This document shows, one piece after another, positions 1-8,742 of a stretch of DNA of 32,213 nt. The position numbers and the translations under genes were made by a program. Below the pieces are notes generated by a model. That model was not told the DNA's origin and ran no database searches. It saw nothing but the letters and a program-made list of their open reading frames with translations. Source of the stretch: Akkermansia sp. (GTDB lineage Bacteria > Verrucomicrobiota > Verrucomicrobiia > Verrucomicrobiales > Akkermansiaceae); assembly GCA_017415995.1 (NCBI GenBank), contig JAFQDN010000011.1:1-32213 (forward strand). Reading direction: 5' to 3'. Positions within the stretch are counted from its first letter, which is position 1. Every line of letters starts with the position of its first letter.

Positions 1-80
1 AAAATTGCCCCGGATTTACCAATGGCATATACTACTCAATATATAAACATTTAACTCATTTTCATTAATTAAATATAAAT

Positions 81-127
81 AGCAATAATAATAGGAAGTA
101 GACAATCTACATCCTATTATTATTGCT
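81..127 (-). terminator. long inverted repeat, probable terminator of the lipoprotein gene
   Basis: A 16-base arm (AGCAATAATAATAGGA, 81-96) pairs perfectly with 112-127. Inside it GTAGA (98-102) pairs with TCTAC (106-110) around a 3-nt loop, leaving a single A/A mismatch. On the minus strand it lies about 100 nt after the stop of the lipoprotein gene and is followed by an AT-rich, T-containing run. That position suggests a Rho-independent terminator, although the T-tract is imperfect. Confidence 0.55.
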
Positions 128-224
128 TTGATAATGTTTATATGTTAGACGATGACACTGAAAATATAATACGAGCATCATGAATGAAACATCATAGATA
201 GCCACAGTATTAAAACAAGCTTTT

Positions 225-902
225 TCATTTTTTTCTTACAATTTTATGATATTCACCCCCGTTAGCGCGAGAGGTCCAAGAAATATCGACACCATTAAGA
301 ATATTATTATCTATTATATAAACTTCTCCATGAAACCTCGCGGAATAATTTAAAATGGTAAAAATCGAATTTTTCCATTGTTTTTTCACATCTTCGGACA
401 TTGAGTGACTATTTGTCTGAAAATAAACCACCATTTCAGTAAGCACTATTTTCATGAGATGGTAATAAAAAGCAGCTTCAGTAGGAACCAGTTGATCCAC
501 ATTGACAATTGAAAATATCCTTCTGCAAGAGCAAGCCTCGCCGTAATTTTCCTTATGATTTTTTATGTACTGGTTGTACGCTTCTTGAAAATATTCAGTC
601 TTGAGGTGAATTCGCGTACTAAGCAAAAGCACCATAGAAACAGAAAATGGCACTTCATTCTTTTTCATAGTCATATTTTCACCTCGTTCAATCACATAAT
701 CAAATAACTTTTTCTTTGTTACTTCATCCTTTTTTTTCAATTCATTCGCAATCACCGCAACACAACGTTCCGGACTACTATTCGGTTTACATGAATCATC
801 AAGTATCCACTGCCCGCATGATGACATAAACAGTAAACTAAACAAGGATAATATGACGCATGCATATTCCTTAATAATTCGGGTAATATAAAAATGACGC
901 AT
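225..902 (-). CDS. putative lipoprotein of unknown function
   Basis: This 225-residue protein begins with a basic n-region and a hydrophobic stretch (about residues 12-27). A possible lipobox ends in MSSC with Cys29, so it would be a lipid-anchored envelope protein. Cysteines recur in the mature part (C38, C47, and a CSC motif near 122), which suggests disulphides outside the cytoplasm. I recognise no domain. The start at 902 is the only Met that keeps the whole signal sequence. The right end of an IS3-family remnant lies 30 bp upstream, so the original promoter may have been replaced. The -3 lipobox residue is Met rather than the usual Leu or Val, which makes lipidation likely but not certain. 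Confidence 0.6.
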   Translation of the reverse strand: MRHFYITRIIKEYACVILSLFSLLFMSSCGQWILDDSCKPNSSPERCVAVIANELKKKDEVTKKKLFDYVIERGENMTMKKNEVPFSVSMVLLLSTRIHLKTEYFQEAYNQYIKNHKENYGEACSCRRIFSIVNVDQLVPTEAAFYYHLMKIVLTEMVVYFQTNSHSMSEDVKKQWKNSIFTILNYSARFHGEVYIIDNNILNGVDISWTSRANGGEYHKIVRKK

Positions 903-932
903 GGGAGGTCTAGCTAGTTGTTATATGTTTTC

Positions 933-1060
933 TGAGGTGCGCCCTGTTTTCTGACCACCGGCGATGTAGTTTAAGGAATTTCTGAGCCGATGCTTGGAGC
1001 TGTGGTTAGGTTACTGTTTTTTGCGTTGATTGTCAATCCTAATTTTTTGGCGATTTTGTA
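933..1060 (-). mobile_element. IS3-family right-end remnant (inverted copy)
   Basis: The stretch is about 85-90% identical by eye to the reverse complement of the right end of the element at 16545-17256. It begins with the terminal TGAGGTGCGCCC and stops abruptly right after the GGCGATTTTGTA arm, the point where the longer copy carries a 106-bp palindromic segment. No transposase coding is left. It faces away from the related remnant at 3155-3356, so the two IS right ends bracket 1061-3154. Confidence 0.75.
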
Positions 1061-1095
1061 TCGTTCGAGCAATAAGCATCATAAACAAACGTCTT

Positions 1096-1437
1096 ATGGA
1101 AAATCGAGATGGTGGAAAAATCGACCTTATGGTTGTCCATCAAAAATGCATCGAAGTAGACTGTTGGTTCTCAGAAACTAAATATGAGTGGCAACAATAT
1201 GCAGAGCATTCGATGGAAACATCTTACGTTGTAGACAAAAGAATGGGCGTAAAACGATGGAGGAAAGACAATGTCTATTCAGCCGCTTCAATATACCCAC
1301 CATCTAAAATAACAGCCCATCACATAGCGCAAGCAACACTGAAAGCAGTTGACGAAACCAATAAAAAATGGCAAATAGTTAAACCTCAGAATAAAACAAA
1401 AAGCAACAAACGAAAAGTAAAAAAGCGTAAGCGTTAA
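1096..1437 (+). pseudogene. orphan basic-tailed ORF, possibly 5'-truncated by the IS remnant
   Basis: The reading frame is open from inside the IS remnant (1030) through 1437. The first Met outside the remnant is at 1096, giving 113 residues. The C-terminal 20 residues are almost all Lys, Arg and Asn, ending KRKVKKRKR. The middle contains an aromatic and charged region (YEWQQYAEH, MGVKRWRKDNVYSAASIYPP). I do not recognise the family. Because coding-like sequence starts directly at the remnant boundary with no ribosome site or promoter, the most likely reading is the 3' part of a gene whose front was removed by the IS event. An intact small gene starting at 1096 is also possible. A strong hairpin and T-tract follow it. 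Confidence 0.45.
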
Positions 1438-1456
1438 ATAAAAACACTCTCGAACA

Positions 1457-1508
1457 CATTGAATAGGTAGGATATTCTTACCTATTCAATGCACTCATTA
1501 TTTTTTTA
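1457..1508 (+). terminator. Rho-independent terminator
   Basis: CATTGAATAGGTA (1457-1469) pairs perfectly over 13 bp with 1479-1491 around a 9-nt loop. A run of seven T follows at about 1500. It is 20 nt after the stop of the basic-tailed ORF. Confidence 0.7.
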
Positions 1509-1590
1509 TAAGTTGCTTTGATTCGCTTCTCAACAGAGCCTAAATTATGACAAGCCCAGAATGCTTCGCCCCGATGTAATGACTGCTAGA

Positions 1591-2277
1591 CTATGTTCTA
1601 TCGGCTTCGAATTTGGGATAGAAGCGGTACATTTCCGAGTCATCTTCAAAAGTAGGTGAGGAAGGCAATGATATCAACACCAGTTGCAACATGCTAGGAG
1701 CATGATAGCTGTGCAGTAGGTAGGTTAGAGTATCACCACCTATACACAACTGCATGTACCCGGGAGAGTTCAATTTGATATCGGCCGGGACATCAAAATA
1801 CATGAAGTATATGCCTGGGCAGGCTGAACCCTCCATAAAAACGGGCAAAATGCAGTTTTTCCCAGCAGAGCTGAGGTAAACAAATTTGGGAACCGAGTTA
1901 TCAAGAGAAATGACATCCGCATGCACTCTCCATTTATATTCGGACTGATTTTTCAACACCATATCACAAAACGAAGGGCTATTCAGCTCAGGAAGTTCTG
2001 ATTTCAGATGCACAATTGCCGATGTAATAATGGGAAAAGAGTAATCAATATCTGCTTTGAGAACAGAATAAGCCACAAATACGCTGAACTCCGGCTCATA
2101 GGCAAGATAGTTCTCCAAAACTTGGAGAATAGTCTCTTTATCAGGCTTGTTCGCATCACGCATAGACGAAGCATCAGCGTTTTCATTTTTTTGCGCGGCG
2201 TTTTGAGCTCCGGCAGGCAAACATGGCACTAAGCAGAGTAGCAACACTCCCCAAACAATGACGATTTGTGGTTTCAT
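1591..2277 (-). CDS. secreted protein of unknown function
   Basis: The frame is open from 2403, but the start at 2277 places a clear signal peptide at the N-terminus: MKPQ followed by a hydrophobic core and a cleavage site after PAGA, near residue 24. That gives a 228-residue precursor exported to the periplasm or beyond. A polar linker (about 25-50) precedes a globular region with several isolated Cys. No domain is recognised. The stop is TAG, which shows that this genome uses TAG for termination. The gene lies between the two inverted IS remnants and runs opposite to the adjacent RHS fragment. No Shine-Dalgarno is visible. Confidence 0.6.
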   Translation of the reverse strand: MKPQIVIVWGVLLLCLVPCLPAGAQNAAQKNENADASSMRDANKPDKETILQVLENYLAYEPEFSVFVAYSVLKADIDYSFPIITSAIVHLKSELPELNSPSFCDMVLKNQSEYKWRVHADVISLDNSVPKFVYLSSAGKNCILPVFMEGSACPGIYFMYFDVPADIKLNSPGYMQLCIGGDTLTYLLHSYHAPSMLQLVLISLPSSPTFEDDSEMYRFYPKFEADRT

Positions 2278-2412
2278 CACTATTTTTGATACAACGCGAG
2301 ACAAGACTGAAAATGAGGTAAAGAAAACGGAGGATATCATGTCTTCGATTGAGGTTATTCGAGTATCGGAGATGATGCTAACATCTTTGCAATGAAACGT
2401 CAAGAAAAATAA

Positions 2413-3154
2413 GCGGTCGCCGCATCGCGGAGGAACTCGGACAGCTCCCTTTGGATTCGGTGTTCGCTATGAGTACTTGCAAGGCACCAACCTGCTGCAC
2501 AAGCTCACCAAGCCCAACGGCATGACACTTACGCAGAGCTATGAGGCACAGCGAGACCTGCTCACCGGCATGGCATATCACCGTGGCTCGACTTTAGTGG
2601 CGCAGCGTGAATACACCTACGATGTGCTCAGCCGCCCCACCGCTCGCACAACCTCACGCCAGGGCAACGTGGTGAACGATACCTTCGTGCACAACTCCCA
2701 CTCCGAGCTCGCAAGCGCTCAGGTGAATGGCGAGGCTTACGGCTACGATTACGACAACGTCGGCAACCGCACCGCCGCTCTCGAAGAGAGCTCCGGCGTG
2801 GCAAGCCGTACAACGTACACGGCGAATGAACTCAATCAATACACATCCATACAGGAAGCGTCGGAAGCTGCCTTTACACCGCAATTCGACGCCGACGGTA
2901 ACCAGACGCTCATCAAGACCGAAACCGGCATCTGGACTGCCGTCTACAACGCAGAAAACCGCCCCGTCAGCTTCACCAATGAAGCCACAGGCACCGTGGT
3001 CTCCTGCGCCTATGACAGCATGGGGCGCCGCAGCTTCAAGAAAGTAACCGTCAACGGCACAGTAACGCTCCACCGGCGCTATCTGTACCGAGGCTACCTG
3101 CAAATTGCTTGCTGCGACCTCACCCGCACCGCCCATCCCTGCCTCTGGCTCATT
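2413..3154 (+). pseudogene. RHS/YD-repeat protein fragment
   Basis: The conceptual protein carries typical RHS/YD repeats, including YTYDVLSRPTARTT, YGYDYDNVGNRTAA, QFDADGNQTLI, YNAENRPVSF and CAYDSMGRRS. RHS proteins are large surface or secreted shells that usually enclose a C-terminal toxin. This fragment has no start, no signal peptide and no core-toxin junction. It seems to begin in one frame (GRRIAEELG, about 2416-2440) and continue in another, so there is a frameshift near 2440. It ends in the RGYLQIACCDLTR segment where sequence of an IS3-family element takes over. It is more GC-rich than the flanks. Only about 240 residues remain, so no function is expected. Confidence 0.8.
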
Positions 3155-3356
3155 ACGTGTACGGCAGCTGGGCATCAGGCCCAGTATGGACGGCAAGGGT
3201 AGTTGGAGGGACAATGTAAGAATGGAGCGTTTCCGGCGCACGTACAAATACGAATTATTCAGTTTATATGACGATGTGACACAGAAGACCCTAGAGCATC
3301 GGCTCCAAAATTCCTTAAACAACATAGCCGGTGGTCAGAAAACGGGGCGCACCTCA
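3155..3356 (+). mobile_element. IS3-family remnant with an internal deletion
   Basis: This remnant shares the segment coding GIRPSMDGKGSWRDNVRMER with the element at 16545-17256 and then jumps, at about 3288, from DVTQK directly to the terminal region. It ends in the same right terminus (ACGGGGCGCACCTCA, ending 3356). It therefore lacks the left end, most of the transposase and about 290 bp between the two blocks. The left junction fuses it to the RHS fragment. Confidence 0.8.
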
Positions 3357-3361
3357 TTTTT

Positions 3362-3382
3362 TGCAACAGCCCCGTTGTTGCA
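3362..3382. terminator. small hairpin between IS remnant and membrane-protein gene
   Basis: TGCAACA (3362-3368) pairs with TGTTGCA (3376-3382). A T6 run begins about 8 nt later on the plus strand. On the minus strand it lies just past the membrane-protein stop but lacks a T-tract. It is a weak candidate terminator. Confidence 0.3.
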
Positions 3383-3402
3383 GAGCACTTTTTTCCCGGA
3401 GA

Positions 3403-4239
3403 TTAAGCCGTTTTATCCCACCCCTTGGAGTATTTGCAGTAGCAGACAAGCATCGACAACAGGTAAAGAGAAAGGGAAGCAATATACGAACACTTATAGC
3501 ATTGCGATAAATATGCGGCCCTAGTAAATCCCTGAGAGAAATCAAGCACACCAAGCAAAGAAAGCACAAAGAAGAATCCCCCCAGAATACAAAAAACAGA
3601 AACAACAAGCAGGCTCAGCATGCGGGCGACGAAAGACCACCACGGCGCAGTCAACCTGAAACGCTTCATCCACACCACCGCTGCATGCCCCCACGCAGCG
3701 AGCCCGCCCAACAAAGAGAACACCGCCAGCAGTACAATGACATCCATGCGGAAGTAATCCAACATGAACCACGTCAGCCACAACAGCCAAGCCCCCCACA
3801 CGGCATTGACCACGCATATCCCCACGCGGGCAGCAGAGTCAGCAGCTGCGCGCCAACGAGCCTGCACCTTAGCGGCATGCAGCCCAAGCAACCACGGGAG
3901 TACCGTAGCCGGCAACAAAAGCGCGCCGTACCACAGCACATCCTCCGGCAAACGCGCGCGCATAGCCGGCAACAACCATACTAACAGCAACCACCCCTGC
4001 ACTAGCGCAGCCCCCCACCCAACCAACGCCCCAGCAAGCGTTGACGAGTTCCGGCATGCGGCAGCCACCGGTATTCCAATGGCCGCAACAACGCCGCACA
4101 CAAGCACCGTAGCGATTCCGGAACGCCCCACACACGCATCATGATACCCGCACAACGCGCACCACACCAGCAACAGCATGGAAAAACACAAACTTGCTAC
4201 ACACAGTAAAAACTTGCGCCACATAAGCATAGGGAACAT
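3403..4239 (-). CDS. eight-helix integral membrane protein, function unknown
   Basis: The frame is open from 4290. The Met at 4239 (sequence MFPMLMWRK) is the first start after the stop of the upstream Sel1 gene at 4250 and gives 278 residues. At least eight hydrophobic segments of 18-25 residues cover nearly the whole chain, separated by short basic or aromatic loops, so it is a polytopic inner-membrane protein. Trp and Cys are unusually frequent. I see no transporter or enzyme motif. With a gap of about 10 nt it probably forms an operon with the Sel1 gene, possibly by translational coupling. Its last 50 residues run up to the IS remnant end, so the C-terminus could have been altered by that event. 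Confidence 0.6.
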   Translation of the reverse strand: MFPMLMWRKFLLCVASLCFSMLLLVWCALCGYHDACVGRSGIATVLVCGVVAAIGIPVAAACRNSSTLAGALVGWGAALVQGWLLLVWLLPAMRARLPEDVLWYGALLLPATVLPWLLGLHAAKVQARWRAAADSAARVGICVVNAVWGAWLLWLTWFMLDYFRMDVIVLLAVFSLLGGLAAWGHAAVVWMKRFRLTAPWWSFVARMLSLLVVSVFCILGGFFFVLSLLGVLDFSQGFTRAAYLSQCYKCSYIASLSLYLLSMLVCYCKYSKGWDKTA

Positions 4240-4249
4240 CTGCCGAGGG

Positions 4250-6091
4250 TTACGAATCCATCTCCGGGAAGGAAGGCTGCGGCAGCACACATTCTCTGTA
4301 GCTGAGCATACCGGCTTTAATAGCAGTCACATCCGGCTCCGGGTTTCGCTCCATCCCCCAAGCTTTCGCTTGCGCAAATGCCTCTTGAGCATCCGCAGCG
4401 TCGGCACCGCGGACACACCCCGTGGCGTACATCAGCCCTAAGAGGTAGGGCAGTCTGCAATCCTCCTCTTCGCATGAACGAGCATAATCAATCCATTTTG
4501 TTTTTTCTTTATTTTTCCCGGACGGCCAACGCTTCTCAGCATATCCCAGCAACATTCGCAGGTACACCTCCGAAGAATCCTGATACACATTCGCCTGCTC
4601 ATAATACCGGAATGCGTCTGTCAACCTCGCTTTCACGCCTATTCCGAGATAGGACAAATCACCACATAACAGGCACAGACACGCGGATTCGCGAGCCATA
4701 CCCTTTAATTCTTTTATCAGCTCTTGCTGCAAGCGGTCGCCGAGCATTTTTTCGTTCAATACCTTCCACGCAGCTTCTCGGAAGCGAGGTTCCTCGGCAG
4801 CTCGCTCAAGCCCACATACCAATCGGAAGTAGATAGCCGTCTCATCTCCCTCTTCCATTCCGTGTATCAATTCCTTATAGTCTTCGGCAGCCTGTTCTTC
4901 GGTGTACATTACGTCTTCTCCCCAAAAATCCATATCATCGAGGTCATCTTCTGAAAATTCATCATCATCCCAGAAGAAGGCATCATCCATATCCTCAAGG
5001 GCATCAATACCAAAGTCTTCATCTTCCAACATTTGCATATGCCTGAGGCGAGCAGACGTTCGACTTATCTTCTGCGCAGTATAGCTATCATCCTCATCGG
5101 CAAATTGCTCCGCTTTCCGGACATATTCCCACGCTTTTTCCATATTCGGAGCCTGTACAGTTCCCTCCGCGCAGGCCAGAGCCATCAGGCAACAACATTC
5201 CACATTCTCTAATCCTACCCCTTTCTCATAGAGCGCAATGGCTTTTTTCTTATTTACTTTAACTCCGTTTCCGTCTTCATAGCAATTGCCTAACAGGCAA
5301 CAGGCGGGAGGAAAATCCTGAGCAACAGCTTTTTCAAGATACGCAATGGCAGCTTTGTAATTCTTCCTGCAACCAAGCCCCTGCAAATACATCTCACCTG
5401 CATAAAATTGAGCCATAGCGCTGCCTTTATCGGCAGCCATGCAATAGAACTTGAGCGCTTGAGAGTTGTTCTCTTTCACCCCTAATCCATTTGCATAACA
5501 AATGCCCATCTGCTCCAGACACTCCGCATCGTCAGGGGACTTTTCATACCAGAGTTTAAGCGATTTGAATGCCTCGTCAACATTTTCACTCAAATGCTGC
5601 ATATAATAACTTGCTCTGAGGGGATTCTCTTCAAACTCTTCAATCAAAGGGGCTAAACCACCCTCTATTTCTTCAGGCAAATTCTGAATGCACTCCTTGC
5701 ACACCTCATTACCGGCCGCTTCCCCTAACCTGAAATTGAGGATTGCTTTTGTCAGATCCACCGGTCCGGGGAAAACCGGGCTGTACATCGTAGCCAGCAT
5801 GAGGTAGCCTTCTCCCGGGTTTCGTTGCACCTCGGCCTGCGCCCATTCTTCCAGCAACTCCCAATCAAAATCCTCCACAAAGCCCTGCGCCACCTGATTA
5901 AAATACAACAGCTGCGCTTCTCTCTCACCGTTAAGCCCCTGCTCCAGCACCCACTCATACGTTTCTTTGCTGTACGGGCCTTCGCTTGCGTTCAACTCCT
6001 CCATCGCCCGCTCTTCCCGTATCTTTGCACGCTGCAATATCTCCTGCATCGTCAGTGGCTTTGCCTTGTGATATTTCTTTTTCTTTGCCAT
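4250..6091 (-). CDS. long Sel1-repeat protein with an acidic insert
   Basis: The protein has 613 residues. The start at 6091 (MAKKKKYHKAK) is preferred over an in-frame TTG ten codons upstream because that TTG overlaps a plausible -10 (TACAAT). There is no signal peptide, so it should be cytoplasmic. Sel1-like repeats of about 36 residues run from roughly 190 to 330 (for example GICYANGLGVKENNSQALKF and GEMYLQGLGCRKNYKAAIAY). A second set lies near 480-600 (LSYLGIGVKARLTDAFRYYE). Between them, at about 365-410, is a very acidic segment rich in Asp, Glu, Phe and Trp (DDAFFWDDDEFSEDDLDD). Sel1 repeats form alpha-solenoids that bind other proteins. The acidic segment could mimic nucleic acid or bind a basic partner, but that is only an inference. 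Confidence 0.8.
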   Translation of the reverse strand: MAKKKKYHKAKPLTMQEILQRAKIREERAMEELNASEGPYSKETYEWVLEQGLNGEREAQLLYFNQVAQGFVEDFDWELLEEWAQAEVQRNPGEGYLMLATMYSPVFPGPVDLTKAILNFRLGEAAGNEVCKECIQNLPEEIEGGLAPLIEEFEENPLRASYYMQHLSENVDEAFKSLKLWYEKSPDDAECLEQMGICYANGLGVKENNSQALKFYCMAADKGSAMAQFYAGEMYLQGLGCRKNYKAAIAYLEKAVAQDFPPACCLLGNCYEDGNGVKVNKKKAIALYEKGVGLENVECCCLMALACAEGTVQAPNMEKAWEYVRKAEQFADEDDSYTAQKISRTSARLRHMQMLEDEDFGIDALEDMDDAFFWDDDEFSEDDLDDMDFWGEDVMYTEEQAAEDYKELIHGMEEGDETAIYFRLVCGLERAAEEPRFREAAWKVLNEKMLGDRLQQELIKELKGMARESACLCLLCGDLSYLGIGVKARLTDAFRYYEQANVYQDSSEVYLRMLLGYAEKRWPSGKNKEKTKWIDYARSCEEEDCRLPYLLGLMYATGCVRGADAADAQEAFAQAKAWGMERNPEPDVTAIKAGMLSYRECVLPQPSFPEMDS

Positions 6092-6194
6092 AATGTTATC
6101 TGCGGTATCCCTATTGTACAATTTTCCTCCCGATTATCAAGCTATTTGCGCATTTTTTGCCTTTTCCAAAAGAATTTGCTTGATACCCCCCCAA

Positions 6195-6223
6195 TTTGGT
6201 AGGATATAAATATCGATTATACA
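6195..6223 (+). promoter_or_regulatory. promoter of the secreted ankyrin gene, nearly leaderless
   Basis: A weak -35 (TTTGGT, 6195-6200) and a -10 (TATACA, 6218-6223) are 17 nt apart. Only 9 nt separate the -10 from the ATG at 6233, so transcription should start at or within a few bases of the start codon. Confidence 0.45.
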
Positions 6224-6232
6224 TCACACATC

Positions 6233-7708
6233 ATGAACAAGCATCATCTCCTCACCTTATTTACCGCTGCGGGCATACTGCTGCCCGCACAACAGGCTAC
6301 CGCCTTCACTTCTCCCCTCCCGGAGCTTGCAGATGGCATCTTCCTTGCGCCCAAAAAGAACAAGAAAGGCAAGAAAAACAAGAAGGGAAAAGGGAAACAG
6401 ACAGATAAGACCGAAGCACTGGCAAAGAAAATATTTTCAGCATCCGCAGAACAAAAGAAAAAAGCAGCTGACTTTTTGGAAAAAAACGGGAATCCTGACT
6501 TCCACACCGCCATCAAAGAGGAAAATGACAAAGTGGTATATGCCCACCTGATGACAGGTTTCAATGCGCAAGATGCCTTGGCATTGGCAATGCAAGAAGA
6601 GAAGACACAATATTTCAAACTCATATTGAAAGCACCCGGAGTTAACGTCAACAAACGTGAAGACGGTCGTACACTTTTGTATATAGCTGTGCTGAAAAAC
6701 AACTATGATTGCATGAAACTACTCTCTGAAGCCGGAGCTGACGTGAGCCAATTGAACGAACAGAAATGTTTAGCAGAAGCTGTATACGACAACAACATAG
6801 AACTTGTAAAAGCATTGTTGCAAATCCCGGGAATAGACGTTAAGCAAAAGGGCAAATGGGATAAAACATTACTGGAGCTTTGTAGTAGGTTCGGGTACGG
6901 GAAATGTGCCGCCGTATTGCTGACATGCCCGGATATTGATACAACCGGTTATACACCATTGGAATTAACAATTTTCAAGGATAATGCTAAAGAACTCCAA
7001 AAACTCCTTAAATCCGGCACAGATTGCAACCTCAAGATTGACAAAGGGCAATATTCAACCAGTATTATATCGGTGGCAAGCAGTATGGGGAGTGTAAATT
7101 GCTTGAAGTTGTTGCTTTCTCAACCCGGCATCGAGGTCGACGGTCATCTGCTCTTCGGGCCTGCCGAACACGGACATAGTGAATGTTTAAAATTATTACT
7201 GGCTGTGCCGGGCATAGATGTTAATCCACTAGCATGGCATACTCCTCTGGGCTATGCTGTCAAGAACGGCTATACTGAATGCGTAAGGCTATTGTTAGCA
7301 GCTCCCGGCATTGATGTCAATAAGTGCAAGGAAGGCGATTGTACCCCTCTATACCTCGCTTCGTATTCAGGATACAGAGGCAGAGAATGCATGAAATTGT
7401 TGCTTTCAGCGCCCGGCATAGATGTTTTTAAAGCGACCAAGTACGGGGTCGCCTCAATCCAAGTTAGTGCATGGGGAGAACCGGAATTGGCCGAGTTACT
7501 CCTCAAAATACCCAACATGGATGTAAATAAAGCCTATAACAAAGATGGTGTTACGCCGCTCATATTTGCAGCCAAGACCGACAATGAAGAGCTTGTCACT
7601 TTGCTACTCAAAGCGGGAGCTGATGTAACAGTAAAAGATGCAAAGGGCAAAACGGCTCTTGATTACGCAGATGAAGACAAAATACGAGAGTTGCTCGGCA
7701 AAAAGTAA
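6233..7708 (+). CDS. secreted ankyrin-repeat protein
   Basis: The 491-residue product starts with a signal peptide (residues 1 to about 24, cleaved after QATA). A short linker and a Lys/Gly-rich block follow (about 41-60, KKNKKGKKNKKGKGK), which could bind nucleic acid, polyanionic glycans or membranes. The rest is an ankyrin solenoid of about ten repeats with a very regular signature (LLLSAPGIDVN, LLLAVPGIDVN, LLKAGADVTVKDAKGKTALD). Ankyrin arrays are protein-binding scaffolds. Export is unusual for a plain cytoplasmic scaffold and suggests a periplasmic, surface or host-directed role, which is an inference. No enzymatic domain is present. A strong terminator follows about 75 nt after the stop. 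Confidence 0.85.
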   Translation: MNKHHLLTLFTAAGILLPAQQATAFTSPLPELADGIFLAPKKNKKGKKNKKGKGKQTDKTEALAKKIFSASAEQKKKAADFLEKNGNPDFHTAIKEENDKVVYAHLMTGFNAQDALALAMQEEKTQYFKLILKAPGVNVNKREDGRTLLYIAVLKNNYDCMKLLSEAGADVSQLNEQKCLAEAVYDNNIELVKALLQIPGIDVKQKGKWDKTLLELCSRFGYGKCAAVLLTCPDIDTTGYTPLELTIFKDNAKELQKLLKSGTDCNLKIDKGQYSTSIISVASSMGSVNCLKLLLSQPGIEVDGHLLFGPAEHGHSECLKLLLAVPGIDVNPLAWHTPLGYAVKNGYTECVRLLLAAPGIDVNKCKEGDCTPLYLASYSGYRGRECMKLLLSAPGIDVFKATKYGVASIQVSAWGEPELAELLLKIPNMDVNKAYNKDGVTPLIFAAKTDNEELVTLLLKAGADVTVKDAKGKTALDYADEDKIRELLGKK

Positions 7709-7783
7709 CCGGGAAATGTGCATAAAAAAAGCTGCTCCGGCATAGTTGACGGGGCTAAATAAATTGCCATCTCCCCCCCCTTC

Positions 7784-7820
7784 CTCCTGCGCCGTTTTTA
7801 CATTCGGCGCAGGAGTTTTT
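7784..7820 (+). terminator. Rho-independent terminator
   Basis: CTCCTGCGCCG (7784-7794) pairs perfectly with 7805-7815 and is followed directly by T5. It ends the ankyrin transcript and lies only 22 nt before the stop of the convergent Sel1 gene. Confidence 0.85.
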
Positions 7821-7842
7821 CAAGGCATCCGAAAAAAGGGAC

Positions 7843-8742
7843 TCAGAACAACTCATTCAGCTTTACCTGAGCCCGAGTATACCCTTGGGCAGCGGCCTTG
7901 GAAAGCCATTTTTTCGCTTCGCTCAAGGATTTATTTACCCCTCTGCCACGCAAATAGGACATACCCAAAAAGTATTGAGCTTCCGCGTGACCCTGAGCCG
8001 CTGACAATTTATACCAATAAGTAGCCACACCGGGATTAACAGATGTACCTAACCCGTGATCATGCATATAACCATAACTGAACTGACCACCGGCATGACC
8101 TTGCTCCGCAGCCAACTGAATCCAATTTAGGGCTTTCTTGTACGATTTCGGCACAGCCCAGCCATGCTCATAAAACAGGCCTACTTTATGCTGCGCACAA
8201 GCATAATTCTGTTCCGCAGCCAAGATGTAGTAATTTACCGCTTTTTTATACGATTGCGGGACCCCCAACCCAAACTCATATAAGTACCCTAATCGGAACT
8301 GAGCTTGGAAGTTTCCCTGATCTGCCGACTTGCGGTACCACTCAGCAGCACGACTATATGATTGAGGGACAGCCAAGCCGGACTGATAAAACCAGCCTAC
8401 ACTGAACTGAGCATCGGAATCCCCCCTCAGGGCAGCAGTACGGTAATAGTAGAACGCCGTTTCATATGACAAGGTTACGCCCAATCCATGGTCATACATC
8501 CATCCCAAGAAAAAAAACGACTTCACATGCCCCGCATCTGCGGCTGACTTCATATATGTGTAAGCGTTAGCATAATCGCCCGCATGAAAATAATTCAAAC
8601 CCCGGTTAAAAGTGTTTTCCAAAGATGAATCCGTTGAGTAGCGAGCGCTTTGCGCCGATACTTGTTGAGGAAGAACGACACATGCGCACACAGACAGCAT
8701 GGCCATAGCCATTTGAGATATTATTCGAGATGTTGTTTTCAT
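7843..8742 (-). CDS. secreted Sel1-repeat protein
   Basis: The frame opens at 8781. The Met at 8742 (MKTTSRIIS) gives a standard signal peptide of about 30 residues ending in VSAQS and a 299-residue precursor. The mature part is almost entirely Sel1 repeats, about seven copies of 36 residues, with the recurring pattern GLGVPQSYKKAVNYY. They start near residue 45 and run to the C-terminus. It should act outside the cytoplasm as a protein-binding solenoid, comparable with HcpA-type secreted Sel1 proteins. A -35 (TTGAAA at 8776-8781, minus strand) and a -10 (TAGACA or TATAGA at 8753-8760) leave only 10-12 nt before the start. Confidence 0.85.
   Translation of the reverse strand: MKTTSRIISQMAMAMLSVCACVVLPQQVSAQSARYSTDSSLENTFNRGLNYFHAGDYANAYTYMKSAADAGHVKSFFFLGWMYDHGLGVTLSYETAFYYYRTAALRGDSDAQFSVGWFYQSGLAVPQSYSRAAEWYRKSADQGNFQAQFRLGYLYEFGLGVPQSYKKAVNYYILAAEQNYACAQHKVGLFYEHGWAVPKSYKKALNWIQLAAEQGHAGGQFSYGYMHDHGLGTSVNPGVATYWYKLSAAQGHAEAQYFLGMSYLRGRGVNKSLSEAKKWLSKAAAQGYTRAQVKLNELF

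Noticed and set aside
990..1181. 63-residue plus-strand ORF
   Set aside because: It lies half inside the IS remnant and overlaps the more protein-like frame at 1096-1437.
3685..4144. plus-strand ORFs opposite the membrane-protein gene
   Set aside because: They are His/Pro/Gln-rich shadows of the antisense strand of a hydrophobic gene, without start signals.
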